Positions 1-9,685 of a stretch of DNA of 64,000 nucleotides are shown piece by piece. The notes beneath the pieces are model-generated. The model made no database searches, was not told the DNA's origin, and saw nothing but the letters and a program-made list of their open reading frames with translations. Position numbers and translations under genes: made by a program. This DNA comes from Leclercia sp. LSNIH1 (GTDB lineage Bacteria; Pseudomonadota; Gammaproteobacteria; Enterobacterales; Enterobacteriaceae): contig NZ_CP026167.1 of assembly GCF_002902985.1 (NCBI RefSeq), forward strand, positions 2,976,001-3,040,000. Direction: 5' to 3'. Positions within the stretch are counted from its first letter, which is position 1. Each line of letters opens with the position of its first letter.

Positions 1-1118
1 TGGCGCTGTTAAGCGGCTACAGCTTCCCGGTCCATTTGATCATCAGTGACATGGTGGAAGAGACCGCTCAGGTGACCACCCCGCTGCAGGCACTGAAGCA
101 CTACCTGGGCGAGGCCCACGTTCAGTATGCGCAAGGGTGTCATATCATCGAAAAACGTATGGCGGGGGCCCCGGTTTTCCCGGGGGACAGCAGCGGTAAA
201 CCGATGCAGCAGTCGCCGGTTTCGCAGGATACCCAGCTCATCCCGCACGCTGTGCGGGTCGCCAACGACAGCGATGTGGTGGTGGCATGCGTGGGGGACC
301 TGGCGGGCCTGTTCCAGAGCGGCACCGTGGGTGAGGGCTCGGATACGGACAGCCTGAATCTGCCCGGCGTACAGCAGCAGTTGCTGGAGGCGCTGGTGGC
401 GACCGGCAAACCGGTGATCGTGGTGATGACGGGAGGGCGGCCATACAACCTGCAGGGGCTGGAAGATCGCGTAGCGGCCCTGATGATGGCCTGGGCGCCG
501 GGTCAGGAAGGCGGCTGGGCCATCGCCGATGTACTGACCGGGCGGGCAGAGCCACAGGGCAGGCTGGTGGTCAGCGTACCGAAAAGCGCGGGGGCAATGC
601 CTTTCTACTACAACCACAAGCTGAAAAGCGGCGGTACGCCGTTCGCCTTCCACTTTGGGGCTCGCTATCCCTTTGGCTATGGCCTGGGCTGGACCACCTT
701 CAGCTGGGGAGCCGCACGGCTGGCTGAGAGCAGGGTGCCCGTCGACGGCGAGGTGAGGCTGAGCATCGACGTGAAAAACAGCGGCGAGCGCAGCGGGAGC
801 GAAGTGGTCCAGGTTTACGTCCGGGATAAAGTCGCCAGCCAGGTGCGGCCCTTGCAGGAGCTAAAAGCCTTCCAGCGCGTCACCCTGTCTCCGGGTGAAA
901 GCGCCACGCTCACCTTTACCCTGCCTGTGGATCTCTTCAACTTTACGCGCCGGGACGGCAAACGCGTGGTTGAGCCGGGCGAGTTTGAATTGCAGGTCGG
1001 GGCATCGTCGGCGGATATTCGCGAGGTGGTCACTGTCGAGGCGACGGGCGACACCCGGGTATTACCTTGCGAATGGCGTATGGTGAGTCACTGCACGGTT
1101 GAGAAGAGCGCGAGCTAA
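1..1118 (+). CDS. Glycoside hydrolase family 3 (beta-glucosidase type), C-terminal part
   Basis: The reading frame is open at the left window edge, so the N-terminal TIM barrel with the catalytic Asp is missing. What remains is the GH3 C-terminal alpha/beta sandwich, with the GEGSD motif of the acid/base loop followed by LNLPGVQQQLLEAL and the GKPVIVVM strand. After it comes a fibronectin-III-like domain (SGSEVVQVYVRD, then RPLQELKAFQRV). This architecture is typical of beta-glucosidases and beta-xylosidases that release glucose or xylose from beta-linked oligosaccharides. No signal peptide can be judged. E. coli K-12 has no GH3 gene beside rprA, so it is an accessory gene. The substrate cannot be told from this fragment. 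Confidence 0.9.
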   Translation, partial: ALLSGYSFPVHLIISDMVEETAQVTTPLQALKHYLGEAHVQYAQGCHIIEKRMAGAPVFPGDSSGKPMQQSPVSQDTQLIPHAVRVANDSDVVVACVGDLAGLFQSGTVGEGSDTDSLNLPGVQQQLLEALVATGKPVIVVMTGGRPYNLQGLEDRVAALMMAWAPGQEGGWAIADVLTGRAEPQGRLVVSVPKSAGAMPFYYNHKLKSGGTPFAFHFGARYPFGYGLGWTTFSWGAARLAESRVPVDGEVRLSIDVKNSGERSGSEVVQVYVRDKVASQVRPLQELKAFQRVTLSPGESATLTFTLPVDLFNFTRRDGKRVVEPGEFELQVGASSADIREVVTVEATGDTRVLPCEWRMVSHCTVEKSAS

Positions 1119-1128
1119 GGTGCTGTAA

Positions 1129-1152
1129 AGGCGGGAATCTTTTCTCCCGCCT
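1129..1152 (+). terminator. Hairpin after the GH3 gene
   Basis: Eight-base-pair stem (AGGCGGGA with TCCCGCCT) and an 8-base loop, starting 11 bases after the GH3 stop. The following bases are not a clean T-run, so it may be a weak terminator or only an mRNA-stabilising hairpin. Confidence 0.4.
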
Positions 1153-1164
1153 GGTTTGCAGGAT

Positions 1165-1273
1165 AAAAAAAAGCCCATCGTGGGAGATGGGCAAAGACTA
1201 CACACAGCAATTCGTTGTTTCACTCAGGGGATTTCCATGCTTATAAATCAAGGTGTTGTTGATTCATAACCGT
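1165..1273 (-). ncRNA. rprA: RprA small regulatory RNA
   Basis: The reverse strand reads like E. coli RprA from end to end. It starts ACGGTTATGAATCAACA and contains the conserved TTTATAAGCATGGAAATCCC segment that pairs with the rpoS leader. It ends in the GCCCATC-TCCCAC-GATGGGC terminator hairpin plus eight T. RprA is an Hfq-dependent RNA of about 105 nt that activates rpoS translation and represses csgD and others; it is switched on by the Rcs phosphorelay. Its place next to ydiK is the same as in E. coli. The 5' part differs from E. coli mainly in the loop of the first hairpin. Confidence 0.95.
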
Positions 1274-1279
1274 GACCTA

Positions 1280-1321
1280 ATAGTAGGCATAGGGAATTTT
1301 TGCGTCGATCAGATTCGTCTC
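1280..1321 (-). promoter_or_regulatory. rprA promoter with RcsB box
   Basis: A -10 element TACTAT (reverse strand, 1285-1280) stands 6 bases before the RNA start. Further upstream the sequence TGAGACGAATCTGATCG (1321-1305) corresponds to the RcsB site I recall at E. coli rprA. This implies induction by envelope stress through RcsCDB. Confidence 0.7.
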
Positions 1322-1429
1322 AATAGTTTAAAAAGCATGAAGAATTTATGAAGTAGATTGAAGGAATTACGCGCAGGAAAGGCTTTAGCAGCGCTTAAGG
1401 GAAATCCAATTGATAAGTGGAGCTTAACA

Positions 1430-1453
1430 TTCTGGTGGGCGAACCCACCAGAA
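1430..1453 (-). terminator. Hairpin downstream of ydiK
   Basis: Ten-base-pair perfect stem TTCTGGTGGG/CCCACCAGAA with a 4-base loop, starting 9 bases beyond the ydiK stop codon. The T-tract is poor, so termination may be partial. Confidence 0.5.
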
Positions 1454-1461
1454 CGGGAGCG

Positions 1462-2574
1462 TTACTTTTTGACCTCGTCCGTTTCGTTAAGGGAGGCGAG
1501 CAGGACAGCAGGATCGGTCGGCGGCAGCGGGACCTCGTGCACCCACGCAGAGAAGAGTCGCCAGGAGACAGCCAGCAGTACCGGTCCGATAAACAGACCG
1601 ATCATCCCAAAAGCAATCAGCCCCCCGATAACGCCGGAGAGGATCAGTATCAATGGCAGGTCTGCACCCATGCGAATCAGAATCGGGCGGATGACGTTAT
1701 CCATCGTGCCCACCACGCAGCTCCACACCAGCAGGAAGGTGCCCCAGGTGGTATCGCCGCTCCAGTAGAGCCAGACAATCGCCGGGACCAGAACCAGCAA
1801 TGGCCCCAGCTGCATCAGGCAGGTTAACAGCATCAGCACCGTAAAGAGGGTGGCGTAAGGCACCCCGGCGATCGCCAGGCCCACACCGCCCAGCACCGAC
1901 TGCACCAGAGCGGTCACCACCACACCTAAAGCCACGGCCCGCACGGCCTGCGCCGCCAGCAGCATCGCCGCGTCGCCGCGTGTCGAGGCCAGACGGGTGG
2001 CGAAATGGCGAACGCCCAGCGCTACCTGCTCGCCGCGCCAGTAGAGCAGGGCGCTGAACAGCAGCATCAGTACGCAGTGCACGACGAAGCGGCCAAGATG
2101 GGCGGCGGTACCCACAAACCAGGTGGTGGTGGCGCCAATATAAGGCCGTACTTTCGCCATAATCGCGCTGCCGCCCATATCCAGCAGGTTATGCCAGCCG
2201 GCATAGAGTTTATCGCCAATCAGCGGGATATCGTTGAGCCAGGCCAGCTCCGGCAGCGTCATATCGCCGCTGGTAACACTGCTGATAAGCGGGCCGCTGC
2301 CGTCAACCAGGCTATTAACCAGCAACGCGACAGGAATGACAAAGAGCAGGACCAGGAGCAACGTCATCACCAGCACCGCCAGCGTCCGGCGACCAAACAG
2401 TAAGCGTTCAAGACGAATAAATAGCGGCCAGGTGGCGATAACCACCGTTCCTGCCCAGGCAAAACCGAGAATAAAGGGTTGAACAATCCACAGACACGCA
2501 ATAATCATGATTGCCAGAAACAGCACCGACAGCAAAACTTGTGCAACGTCCCTGGGCTGGTGTCGATTGACCAT
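1462..2574 (-). CDS. ydiK: YdiK, AI-2E transporter (PerM) family membrane protein
   Basis: 370 residues, the usual length of E. coli YdiK. It is a hydrophobic protein with about eight membrane spans. The N-terminal spans are around residues 15-65, a periplasmic segment sits near 100-150, and a cluster of helices follows from about 155. The family covers AI-2 exporters and Na+ antiporters, but the YdiK substrate is not established. It lies between rprA and ydiJ as in E. coli and is divergent from ydiJ with about 200 bp between them. Identification rests on sequence recognition plus synteny. Confidence 0.9.
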   Translation of the reverse strand: MVNRHQPRDVAQVLLSVLFLAIMIIACLWIVQPFILGFAWAGTVVIATWPLFIRLERLLFGRRTLAVLVMTLLLVLLFVIPVALLVNSLVDGSGPLISSVTSGDMTLPELAWLNDIPLIGDKLYAGWHNLLDMGGSAIMAKVRPYIGATTTWFVGTAAHLGRFVVHCVLMLLFSALLYWRGEQVALGVRHFATRLASTRGDAAMLLAAQAVRAVALGVVVTALVQSVLGGVGLAIAGVPYATLFTVLMLLTCLMQLGPLLVLVPAIVWLYWSGDTTWGTFLLVWSCVVGTMDNVIRPILIRMGADLPLILILSGVIGGLIAFGMIGLFIGPVLLAVSWRLFSAWVHEVPLPPTDPAVLLASLNETDEVKK

Positions 2575-2780
2575 AGATGAAATTTACCTTTTGAGAACAC
2601 CGGCAAACCGGCGAGAACATAAAACCGCATCACTACAATCATTAGTGATTTCAGCCATTTTTAACAGGCAGATTCTGCCTGTAATTCTGTCGGGCGGATA
2701 CGTTTAAAATGTGATACAAAATGTGAGACACAACGCAAACGATTATCTACAACTCTTAAGATTGGGCAGGGTCGACAGTA

Positions 2781-5700
2781 ATGATCCCACAAATTTCTCA
2801 GGCACCCGGCGTCGTTCAGCTGGTGCTTAATTTTTTGCAGGCACTGGAGCAACAGGGTTTTACCGGCGATACCGCCACACGTTATGCCGACCGGCTGACC
2901 ATGGCGACCGACAACAGTATCTACCAGCTACTTCCCGATGCAGTCGTTTTTCCCCGTTCTACCGCTGATGTGGCACTCCTGGCCCGTGTGGCCTCCCAGG
3001 AGCGTTTCGCTTCGCTGATTTTCACCCCTCGCGGCGGCGGTACTGGCACCAACGGCCAGGCGCTTAACACGGGGATCGTCGTCGATATGTCCCGCTACAT
3101 GAACCGCATCATTGAGATCAACCCGGAAGAAGGTTGGGTGCGGGTGGAAGCCGGGGTGATTAAGGATCAACTCAATCAGTTTCTGAAGCCTTACGGCTAT
3201 TTTTTTGCCCCGGAGCTGTCGACCAGTAACCGGGCTACTCTCGGCGGGATGATCAATACCGACGCCTCGGGACAGGGCTCGCTGGTCTACGGTAAAACCT
3301 CCGATCACGTTCTCGGCGTGCGGGCAGTTCTGCTGGGCGGCGATATTCTTGATACCCAGCCTGTGCCGGTTCAGCTTGCCGAAACGCTCGGCAAGGACAA
3401 CACCGCCACCGGGCGCATCTACCGCACCGTGCTGGAACGCTGCCGCGATAACCGCCAGCTGATTATTGATAAATTCCCGAAACTGAACCGCTTCCTGACC
3501 GGTTACGATCTGCGTCATGTCTTTAATGACGATCTCAGCCAGTTCGATTTGACCCGTATCCTCACCGGCTCAGAAGGGACGCTGGCCTTTATCACTGAAG
3601 CGCGTCTCGACATCACCCGCCTGCCAAAAGTGCGTCGCCTGGTGAATGTGAAGTACAACTCCTTCGACTCTGCGCTGCGTAATGCGCCGTTTATGGTGGA
3701 TGCCCGGGCGCTGTCTGTTGAGACCGTCGACTCAAAAGTGCTCAACCTGGCGCGGGAAGATATCGTCTGGCACTCGGTGAGCGAACTTATCGCTGACGTG
3801 CCCGATAAAGAGATGCTGGGCCTGAACATTGTTGAGTTTGCTGGCGATGACGCAGCGCTTATCGAAAGCCAGGTCGCTGCCCTGTGCCAGCGGCTGGACG
3901 AACTTATCGCCCGGGGCGAGGGCGGGGTGATTGGCTGGCAGCTGTGTAACGATCTCGCTGGCATCGAACGTATCTATGCGATGCGTAAAAAAGCGGTGGG
4001 GCTGCTGGGCAACGCCAAAGGGGCTGCCAAGCCGATACCGTTTGCTGAAGACACCTGCGTGCCGCCGGAGAACCTGGCGGACTATATCGTGGAGTTCCGC
4101 GCTCTGCTCGACAGCCACGGCCTGAGCTACGGCATGTTCGGCCATGTCGATGCCGGGGTGCTGCACGTGCGCCCGGCGCTGGATATGTGCGATCCGCAGC
4201 AGGAGATCCTGATGAAGCAGATCTCCGATGAGGTGGTGGCGCTCACCGCCAAATATGGCGGCCTGCTGTGGGGCGAGCACGGGAAGGGCTTCCGCGCAGA
4301 GTACAGTCCGGCCTTCTTTGGCGAACAGCTCTATGGCGAGCTGCGCAAAATCAAAGCGGCCTTTGACCCGAACAACCGCCTCAACCCCGGTAAAATCTGT
4401 CCGCCGGAGGGTGTCGATGCCCCGATGATGCAGGTGGATGCGGTCAAGCGTGGCACCTTTGACCGCCAGATCCCGATAGCCGTGCGCGCCTCCTGGCGCG
4501 GGGCGATGGAGTGTAACGGCAACGGCCTGTGCTTTAACTTCGATGCGAAAAGCCCGATGTGCCCGTCAATGAAGATCACCAGCAACCGCATTCACTCGCC
4601 GAAAGGACGTGCGACGCTGGTGCGCGAGTGGCTGCGCCTGCTGGCCGAACGCGGCGTCGATCCGCTTGCGCTGGAGAAAGAGTTGCCGGAGAAACGCGCC
4701 AGCCTGCGCACCCTTATCGATCGCACCCGCAACAGCTGGCATGCGCGTAAAGGGGAGTACGACTTCTCCCACGAGGTGAAAGAGGCGATGTCGGGCTGCC
4801 TGGCCTGTAAAGCCTGCTCTACCCAGTGCCCGATTAAGATCGACGTGCCGGAGTTCCGCTCCCGCTTCCTGCAGCTCTATCACAGCCGGTATCTGCGCCC
4901 GATGCGCGATCACCTGGTCGCGACGGTGGAGAGTTATGCCCCGCTGATGGCCCGCGCGCCGCGCACCTTTAACTTCTTTATTAACCAGCCGCTGGTACGC
5001 AAACTTTCCGAGAAGCATATCGGCATGATCGACCTGCCGCTGCTCTCCACGCCCTCTCTGCAGCGTCAGATGGTCGCCCACCGCTCTGCCAACCTGACCC
5101 TCGAGCAGCTTGAGGCGCTGAGCGCAGAGCAAAAAGCGAAAACGGTGCTGGTGGTGCAGGATCCCTTTACCAGCTATTACGATGCCCAGGTGGTAGCGGA
5201 CTTTATTCGTCTTGCCGAGCGGTTAGGCTACCAGCCGGTGCTGCTGCCGTTTTCACCGAACGGCAAGGCGCAGCACATCAAAGGTTTTCTCAACCGCTTT
5301 GCGAAAACCGCGCAAAAAACCTCGGATTTCCTTAACCGGGTGGCGCAGCTGGGTATGCCGATGGTTGGGGTCGATCCGGCGCTGGTGCTCTGCTATCGCG
5401 ATGAGTACAAGCAGACCCTCGGTGACAAGCGCGGCGACTTCCACGTCATGCTGGTACATGAGTGGCTGCCGACGATCCTCGATGCGCAACCCGCCCAGGA
5501 GACCAGCGGCGAGGCGTGGTATCTGTTCGGACACTGTACAGAAGTAACCGCATTGCCGGGCGCGCCAGCACAGTGGTCGGCCATCTTTGCCCGTTTTGGC
5601 GCGAAGCTGGAGAGCGTCAGCGTTGGCTGTTGCGGCATGGCCGGAACCTACGGGCACGAGGTGGTGAACCATGCGAACTCGCTGGGGATCTATGAGCTCT

Positions 5701-5837
5701 CCTGGCACCAGGCGATGCAGCGCCTGCCGCGCAACCGCTGCCTGGCGACCGGCTACTCCTGCCGCAGCCAGGTCAAACGCGTCGAGGGCAACGGCGTGCG
5801 CCATCCACTGCAGGCCTTACTGGAGATTATGGGATGA
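2781..5837 (+). CDS. ydiJ: YdiJ, FAD-linked D-2-hydroxyglutarate dehydrogenase with 4Fe-4S domain
   Basis: 1018 residues, as in E. coli. In order: an N-terminal FAD-binding-4 domain (about 50-230, with the [13 protein letters not shown] loop), an FAD-oxidase C-terminal domain (to about 540), a ferredoxin-like segment with [12 protein letters not shown] (about 673-685), and a C-terminal cysteine-rich region with [11 protein letters not shown] and [11 protein letters not shown]. It oxidises D-2-hydroxyglutarate to 2-oxoglutarate and passes electrons on through flavin and the Fe-S cluster. The start ATG matches the E. coli N-terminus ([10 protein letters not shown]). It overlaps menI by 4 bases (ATGA), so the two are probably co-translated. 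Confidence 0.95.
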   Translation: MIPQISQAPGVVQLVLNFLQALEQQGFTGDTATRYADRLTMATDNSIYQLLPDAVVFPRSTADVALLARVASQERFASLIFTPRGGGTGTNGQALNTGIVVDMSRYMNRIIEINPEEGWVRVEAGVIKDQLNQFLKPYGYFFAPELSTSNRATLGGMINTDASGQGSLVYGKTSDHVLGVRAVLLGGDILDTQPVPVQLAETLGKDNTATGRIYRTVLERCRDNRQLIIDKFPKLNRFLTGYDLRHVFNDDLSQFDLTRILTGSEGTLAFITEARLDITRLPKVRRLVNVKYNSFDSALRNAPFMVDARALSVETVDSKVLNLAREDIVWHSVSELIADVPDKEMLGLNIVEFAGDDAALIESQVAALCQRLDELIARGEGGVIGWQLCNDLAGIERIYAMRKKAVGLLGNAKGAAKPIPFAEDTCVPPENLADYIVEFRALLDSHGLSYGMFGHVDAGVLHVRPALDMCDPQQEILMKQISDEVVALTAKYGGLLWGEHGKGFRAEYSPAFFGEQLYGELRKIKAAFDPNNRLNPGKICPPEGVDAPMMQVDAVKRGTFDRQIPIAVRASWRGAMECNGNGLCFNFDAKSPMCPSMKITSNRIHSPKGRATLVREWLRLLAERGVDPLALEKELPEKRASLRTLIDRTRNSWHARKGEYDFSHEVKEAMSGCLACKACSTQCPIKIDVPEFRSRFLQLYHSRYLRPMRDHLVATVESYAPLMARAPRTFNFFINQPLVRKLSEKHIGMIDLPLLSTPSLQRQMVAHRSANLTLEQLEALSAEQKAKTVLVVQDPFTSYYDAQVVADFIRLAERLGYQPVLLPFSPNGKAQHIKGFLNRFAKTAQKTSDFLNRVAQLGMPMVGVDPALVLCYRDEYKQTLGDKRGDFHVMLVHEWLPTILDAQPAQETSGEAWYLFGHCTEVTALPGAPAQWSAIFARFGAKLESVSVGCCGMAGTYGHEVVNHANSLGIYELSWHQAMQRLPRNRCLATGYSCRSQVKRVEGNGVRHPLQALLEIMG

Positions 5838-6244
5838 TCTGGAAACGGGCTGTCACGTTACAGGCGTTAAACGCCATGGGCGACGGGAATATGGTGGGGT
5901 TGCTGGATATCCAGTTTACCCGTATCGGCGAGGATGAACTGGAGGCCACTATGCCGGTCGACAGCCGCACCCATCAGCCCTTTGGGCTGCTGCACGGCGG
6001 TGCGTCGGTGGTGCTGGCCGAAACCCTGGGCTCGGTGGCGGGCTATCTCTGCACCGAAGGAGAGCAGAAGGTGGTGGGGCTGGAGGTGAATGCCAACCAT
6101 ATTCGTTCCGTGCGCAGCGGCCGGGTGCGCGGCGTCTGCCGTGCGCTGCATGCTGGCTCACGCCATCAGGTCTGGGAGATTGAGATCCTGGATGAACAGA
6201 ATCGCTTGTGCTGCTCGTCGCGGCTGACTACGGCTGTGATCTGA
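5834..6244 (+). CDS. menI: MenI (YdiI), 1,4-dihydroxy-2-naphthoyl-CoA hydrolase
   Basis: 136-residue hot-dog-fold thioesterase. The catalytic Glu63 stands in the [12 protein letters not shown] helix and the HGG loop at 54-56 precedes it, as in the YdiI/PaaI-type family. It releases CoA from 1,4-dihydroxy-2-naphthoyl-CoA in menaquinone synthesis and is also known as a broad acyl-CoA thioesterase. It is translationally coupled to ydiJ by a 4-base overlap and followed at once by a strong terminator, so ydiJ-menI forms a two-gene unit. Confidence 0.93.
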   Translation: MIWKRAVTLQALNAMGDGNMVGLLDIQFTRIGEDELEATMPVDSRTHQPFGLLHGGASVVLAETLGSVAGYLCTEGEQKVVGLEVNANHIRSVRSGRVRGVCRALHAGSRHQVWEIEILDEQNRLCCSSRLTTAVI

Positions 6245-6248
6245 AGCG

Positions 6249-6280
6249 AAAGGCCGCAAAAGCGGCCTTTTTTCTTTTTT
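6249..6280 (+). terminator. Rho-independent terminator of ydiJ-menI
   Basis: Stem AAGGCCGC/GCGGCCTT with a 4-base A-rich loop, followed by TTTTCTTTTTT. It starts 5 bases after the menI stop. Confidence 0.9.
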
Positions 6281-6357
6281 ATCACCTTGAAAAAGGGGAA
6301 CTTACTGGCGGGCCGCAAGAAATGTTAATTCGCGCGTCAAGGTTTATGAGATTATTC

Positions 6358-6462
6358 CTATGCTCCTTCAAGAGCTAAGCCATATTGAGTGCCGGAGATA
6401 AGCGCCGGATGGAGCGAGAAGCCCTTAAGATTACTTCTGGTAGTCTTAAGGGCTTTCTTTTT
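6358..6462 (+). ncRNA. Candidate small RNA with its own terminator
   Basis: A perfect 11-bp stem (AGCCCTTAAGA/TCTTAAGGGCT at 6420-6430 and 6444-6454) is followed by a T-rich tract ending near 6462, which is a canonical intrinsic terminator on the + strand. menI already has its own terminator 170 bases upstream and there is no ORF in between. A -10-like TATGCT at 6359-6364 could start a transcript near 6370 of about 90 nt. E. coli has the sRNA RydB in the same interval before sufA. Positional homology is possible, but I cannot confirm the sequence or the strand. Confidence 0.45.
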
Positions 6463-6469
6463 ACTGCAT

Positions 6470-6565
6470 TCAGTAATCGTTGTTAATGTCCTGCATGGCA
6501 GACAGGATAACCAGACCGGTTATGACGACGGCAACGATGGCGATGGTCACAACTGCAATGAGCAT
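6470..6565 (-). CDS. 31-residue single-span membrane peptide
   Basis: The ATG at 6565 is preceded by GGAGG with a 5-base spacer, a very strong ribosome-binding site. The translation starts MLIAVVTIAIVAVVITGLVI and ends in the polar tail MQDINNDY. Residues 2-23 form one transmembrane helix. It is too short for routine gene calling. It faces the candidate sRNA terminator tail to tail. I do not recognise the protein. Small hydrophobic peptides of this kind often bind and modulate larger membrane proteins, but nothing here shows a partner. Confidence 0.6.
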   Translation of the reverse strand: MLIAVVTIAIVAVVITGLVILSAMQDINNDY

Positions 6566-6994
6566 TTTCCCCTCCGTATGCTGCCCTTTTGCCGAAGCAT
6601 AGCGCACCCGGCGGCGTTCGCCTCACCCTTCCGACTGAGATTCAGAATACGCTTACAAAAAGAAAAACCCTGCTGGGGCGCAGGTTTGCCTGTTGGCCCA
6701 AAGTACCCAAATAAAGTCATGCCTCAATCCTGGAGAGCCTGGCTCACCTGGCACCGCCCTTCAGGAGATCCTCTGTCCTTGCGTCTTATCTATCTGGCTA
6801 TTCCAAAAATAGGCATTTTCTATACATATTTTAACTTTTGACCATTATGGTCGATTTGTTCTGTTAATCATCAAGATTATCAAGAGATTAAACAATCTTC
6901 GTCAGGCCTGTTAAGCCTGTCATCAGGGTCTATGCTTAATAAAAGTATGCAAAAAGGGCGATTAAGCCGAATGCCCCTGCAAGTGAGGGGTTGA
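6566..6994. other. Upstream region of sufA, no gene seen
   Basis: About 430 bases between the small membrane peptide and the Fur box. I see no convincing coding frame. In E. coli the corresponding suf upstream region carries OxyR, IHF and IscR sites. An AT-rich part at 6780-6900 could bend or bind IHF, but I could not assign a site by eye. Confidence 0.5.
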
Positions 6995-7013
6995 AGTGAT
7001 AATCATTATCACT
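6995..7013. promoter_or_regulatory. Fur box upstream of sufA
   Basis: AGTGATAATCATTATCACT is a perfect 9-1-9 palindrome and matches the Fur consensus core GATAATCATTATC. It ends 44 bases before the sufA start. Fe2+-Fur would repress the suf operon here, so iron starvation derepresses it, as in E. coli. Confidence 0.92.
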
Positions 7014-7057
7014 AACATGGTGTTATGCCCAGAGGGCGCAATACATGAGGTGGACTT

Positions 7058-7426
7058 ATGGAACAGCATTCAGAAACGTTTGATCCGACAGATTTTGCAT
7101 GGCGCGGATTATCGCTGACCCCTGCCGCAGCGGCGCACATTCGCGAGCTGGTGAGCAAACAGGCAGATATGCTCGGCGTGCGGTTAGGGGTGAAACAGAC
7201 GGGCTGCGCCGGTTTCGGCTATGTCCTCACCACCGTCAGCCAGCCGGAAAAAGACGATCTGGTTTTTGAACATGACGGCGCCCGGCTCTATGTGCCGCTC
7301 CAGGCGATGCCGTTTATTGACGGTACGGAAGTGGATTACGTGCGCGAAGGCTTAAACCAGTTATTCAAATTCAATAACCCGAAAGCCCAGAACGAATGCG
7401 GCTGCGGCGAAAGTTTTGGGGTATAG
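7058..7426 (+). CDS. sufA: SufA, A-type Fe-S cluster carrier
   Basis: 122 residues. It carries the three conserved cluster-ligand cysteines of A-type carriers: Cys50 in [10 protein letters not shown], and Cys114 and Cys116 in the C-terminal [11 protein letters not shown]. It takes Fe-S clusters from the SufBCD scaffold and delivers them to apoproteins in the cytosol. GAGGTGG precedes the start. First gene of sufABCDSE, directly behind a Fur box. Confidence 0.97.
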   Translation: MEQHSETFDPTDFAWRGLSLTPAAAAHIRELVSKQADMLGVRLGVKQTGCAGFGYVLTTVSQPEKDDLVFEHDGARLYVPLQAMPFIDGTEVDYVREGLNQLFKFNNPKAQNECGCGESFGV

Positions 7427-7434
7427 GCGGTATT

Positions 7435-8922
7435 ATGTCTCGACATACTGAAGCAACTGACGACGTCAACACCTGGTCCGGCGGCCACATTAATTACAAA
7501 GAGGGCTTCTTCACCCAATTGCAGACCGACGAGCTGGCAAAAGGGATTAACGAAGAGGTCATCCGCGCGATTTCCGCCAAGCGTAACGAACCCGACTGGA
7601 TGCTGGAGTTCCGGCTGAATGCGTTCAAAGCCTGGCTGGAGATGGAAGAGCCGCACTGGCTGAAGGCGCACTACGATAAGCTTAACTATCAGAATTACAG
7701 CTACTACTCTGCCCCCTCCTGCGGTCATTGCGACGACACCTGCGCCTCTGAGCCCGGTGCGGTACAGCAGACCGGGGCCAACGCCTTTTTAAGTAAAGAG
7801 GTGGAGGAGGCGTTCGAACAGCTCGGCGTGCCGGTACGTGAAGGGCGCGAGGTGGCGGTGGACGCCATCTTTGACTCCGTCTCGGTCGCGACCACCTATC
7901 GCGAAAAACTGGGCGAGCAAGGGATCATCTTCTGCTCCTTCGGGGAAGCTATCCACGATCACCCAGAGCTGGTGAAGAAATATCTTGGCACTGTCGTGCC
8001 GGGCAATGACAACTTCTTTGCCGCCCTCAACGCGGCGGTAGCCTCCGACGGCACCTTTATCTACGTGCCGAAAGGCGTACGCTGCCCGATGGAGCTCTCC
8101 ACCTATTTCCGTATCAACGCCGAGAAAACCGGCCAGTTTGAACGCACCATCCTCGTTGCCGATGAGGGTAGCTACGTCAGCTATATCGAGGGCTGTTCCG
8201 CCCCGGTGCGCGACAGCTACCAGCTGCACGCGGCAGTGGTGGAGGTGATCATCCATAAAGACGCCGAGGTGAAATACTCGACGGTGCAGAACTGGTTCCC
8301 GGGGGATAATAACACCGGCGGCATCCTGAACTTCGTCACCAAGCGCGCCCTGTGCGAAGGCGAAAACAGTAAAATGTCGTGGACCCAGTCTGAGACCGGC
8401 TCCGCCATCACCTGGAAATATCCGAGCTGTATTCTGCGCGGGGATAACTCCATCGGCGAGTTCTACTCCGTGGCGCTGACCAGCGGGCATCAGCAGGCCG
8501 ATACCGGCACTAAGATGATCCACATCGGCAAAAACACCCGGTCGACCATCATTTCGAAAGGGATCTCCGCTGGGCAGAGCCAGAACAGCTATCGCGGCTT
8601 AGTCAAAATCATGCCGACGGCCACCAACGCCCGTAACTTTACCCAGTGCGACTCCATGCTGATTGGCCCGGACTGCGGGGCGCATACCTTCCCGTATGTT
8701 GAGTGCCGCAATAACAGCGCCCAGCTGGAACACGAAGCGACAACCTCGCGGATCGGCGAAGATCAGCTCTTCTACTGCCTGCAGCGCGGCATCAGCGAAG
8801 AGGATGCCATCTCGATGATTGTGAACGGCTTCTGTAAGGATGTGTTCTCTGAACTACCGCTGGAGTTTGCCGTGGAAGCACAAAAATTACTGGCGATCAG
8901 CCTCGAACACAGCGTCGGCTAA
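7435..8922 (+). CDS. sufB: SufB, Fe-S cluster scaffold subunit
   Basis: 495 residues from the ATG at 7435 ([10 protein letters not shown]), which matches the E. coli start; an upstream in-frame ATG inside sufA is ignored. The C-terminal beta-helix core includes the conserved [20 protein letters not shown] segment with the cluster/sulfur-accepting Cys. Together with SufC and SufD it forms the SufBC2D complex, on which Fe-S clusters are built with sulfur from SufS-SufE. The N-terminal CGHCDDTC cysteine group is also present. It is 8 bases from sufA. Confidence 0.97.
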   Translation: MSRHTEATDDVNTWSGGHINYKEGFFTQLQTDELAKGINEEVIRAISAKRNEPDWMLEFRLNAFKAWLEMEEPHWLKAHYDKLNYQNYSYYSAPSCGHCDDTCASEPGAVQQTGANAFLSKEVEEAFEQLGVPVREGREVAVDAIFDSVSVATTYREKLGEQGIIFCSFGEAIHDHPELVKKYLGTVVPGNDNFFAALNAAVASDGTFIYVPKGVRCPMELSTYFRINAEKTGQFERTILVADEGSYVSYIEGCSAPVRDSYQLHAAVVEVIIHKDAEVKYSTVQNWFPGDNNTGGILNFVTKRALCEGENSKMSWTQSETGSAITWKYPSCILRGDNSIGEFYSVALTSGHQQADTGTKMIHIGKNTRSTIISKGISAGQSQNSYRGLVKIMPTATNARNFTQCDSMLIGPDCGAHTFPYVECRNNSAQLEHEATTSRIGEDQLFYCLQRGISEEDAISMIVNGFCKDVFSELPLEFAVEAQKLLAISLEHSVG

Positions 8923-8938
8923 GGATTAAGGAAAGCAC

Positions 8939-9685
8939 ATGTTAAGCATTAAAGATTTACAGGTCAGTGTGGAAGATAAAGCGATCCTGCGCGGCCTGAG
9001 CCTTGAGGTCCGCCCGGGCGAAGTGCATGCGATTATGGGCCCTAACGGGTCGGGCAAAAGTACGCTGTCAGCCACCCTTGCCGGGCGCGAAGATTACGAA
9101 GTGGTCGGCGGTTCGGTCGACTTTAAGGGCAAAGATCTGCTGGAGCTGTCACCGGAAGAGAGAGCCGGGGAGGGCATTTTTATGGCCTTCCAGTACCCGG
9201 TAGAGATCCCAGGCGTCAGCAACCAGTTCTTCCTGCAGACCGCCCTGAATGCCGTGCGCAAATACCGCAGCGAAGAGGAGCTGGATCGCTTTGATTTCCA
9301 GGATCTGATGGAAGAGAAGATCCAGCTGCTGAAGATGCCGGAAGATCTGCTCACCCGCTCGGTCAACGTCGGTTTTTCCGGCGGGGAGAAGAAGCGCAAC
9401 GACATTCTGCAGATGGCGGTGCTGGAGCCGGAGCTGTGCATCCTCGATGAAACCGACTCCGGGCTCGATATCGACGCCCTGAAAATCGTCGCCGACGGCG
9501 TTAACGCCCTGCGCGACGGCAAGCGGTCGTTTATCATCGTCACCCACTATCAGCGCATCCTTGATTACATCAAACCCGATTATGTGCATGTGCTCTATCA
9601 GGGGCGGATTGTGAAATCGGGTGATTTTACGCTGGTCAAACAGCTGGAGGAGCAGGGCTATGGCTGGCTTAGCGAACAGCAGTAA
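8939..9685 (+). CDS. sufC: SufC, ABC-type ATPase of the SufBCD scaffold
   Basis: 248 residues. Walker A is GPNGSGKST (about 35-43), the ABC signature is GFSGGEKKRNDI (about 147), and Walker B/D-loop is CILDETDSGLD. It hydrolyses ATP to drive the conformational change of SufB-SufD that opens the cluster-assembly site; it is a soluble, not a transport, ATPase. A good RBS (AAGGAAAG) lies before the start. The 3' end overlaps sufD by 26 bases. Confidence 0.97.
   Translation: MLSIKDLQVSVEDKAILRGLSLEVRPGEVHAIMGPNGSGKSTLSATLAGREDYEVVGGSVDFKGKDLLELSPEERAGEGIFMAFQYPVEIPGVSNQFFLQTALNAVRKYRSEEELDRFDFQDLMEEKIQLLKMPEDLLTRSVNVGFSGGEKKRNDILQMAVLEPELCILDETDSGLDIDALKIVADGVNALRDGKRSFIIVTHYQRILDYIKPDYVHVLYQGRIVKSGDFTLVKQLEEQGYGWLSEQQ

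Noticed and set aside
6389..6841. A 150-codon + strand frame in the sufA upstream region
   Set aside because: It runs through the candidate terminator hairpin and the antisense small peptide; odd composition, no RBS.
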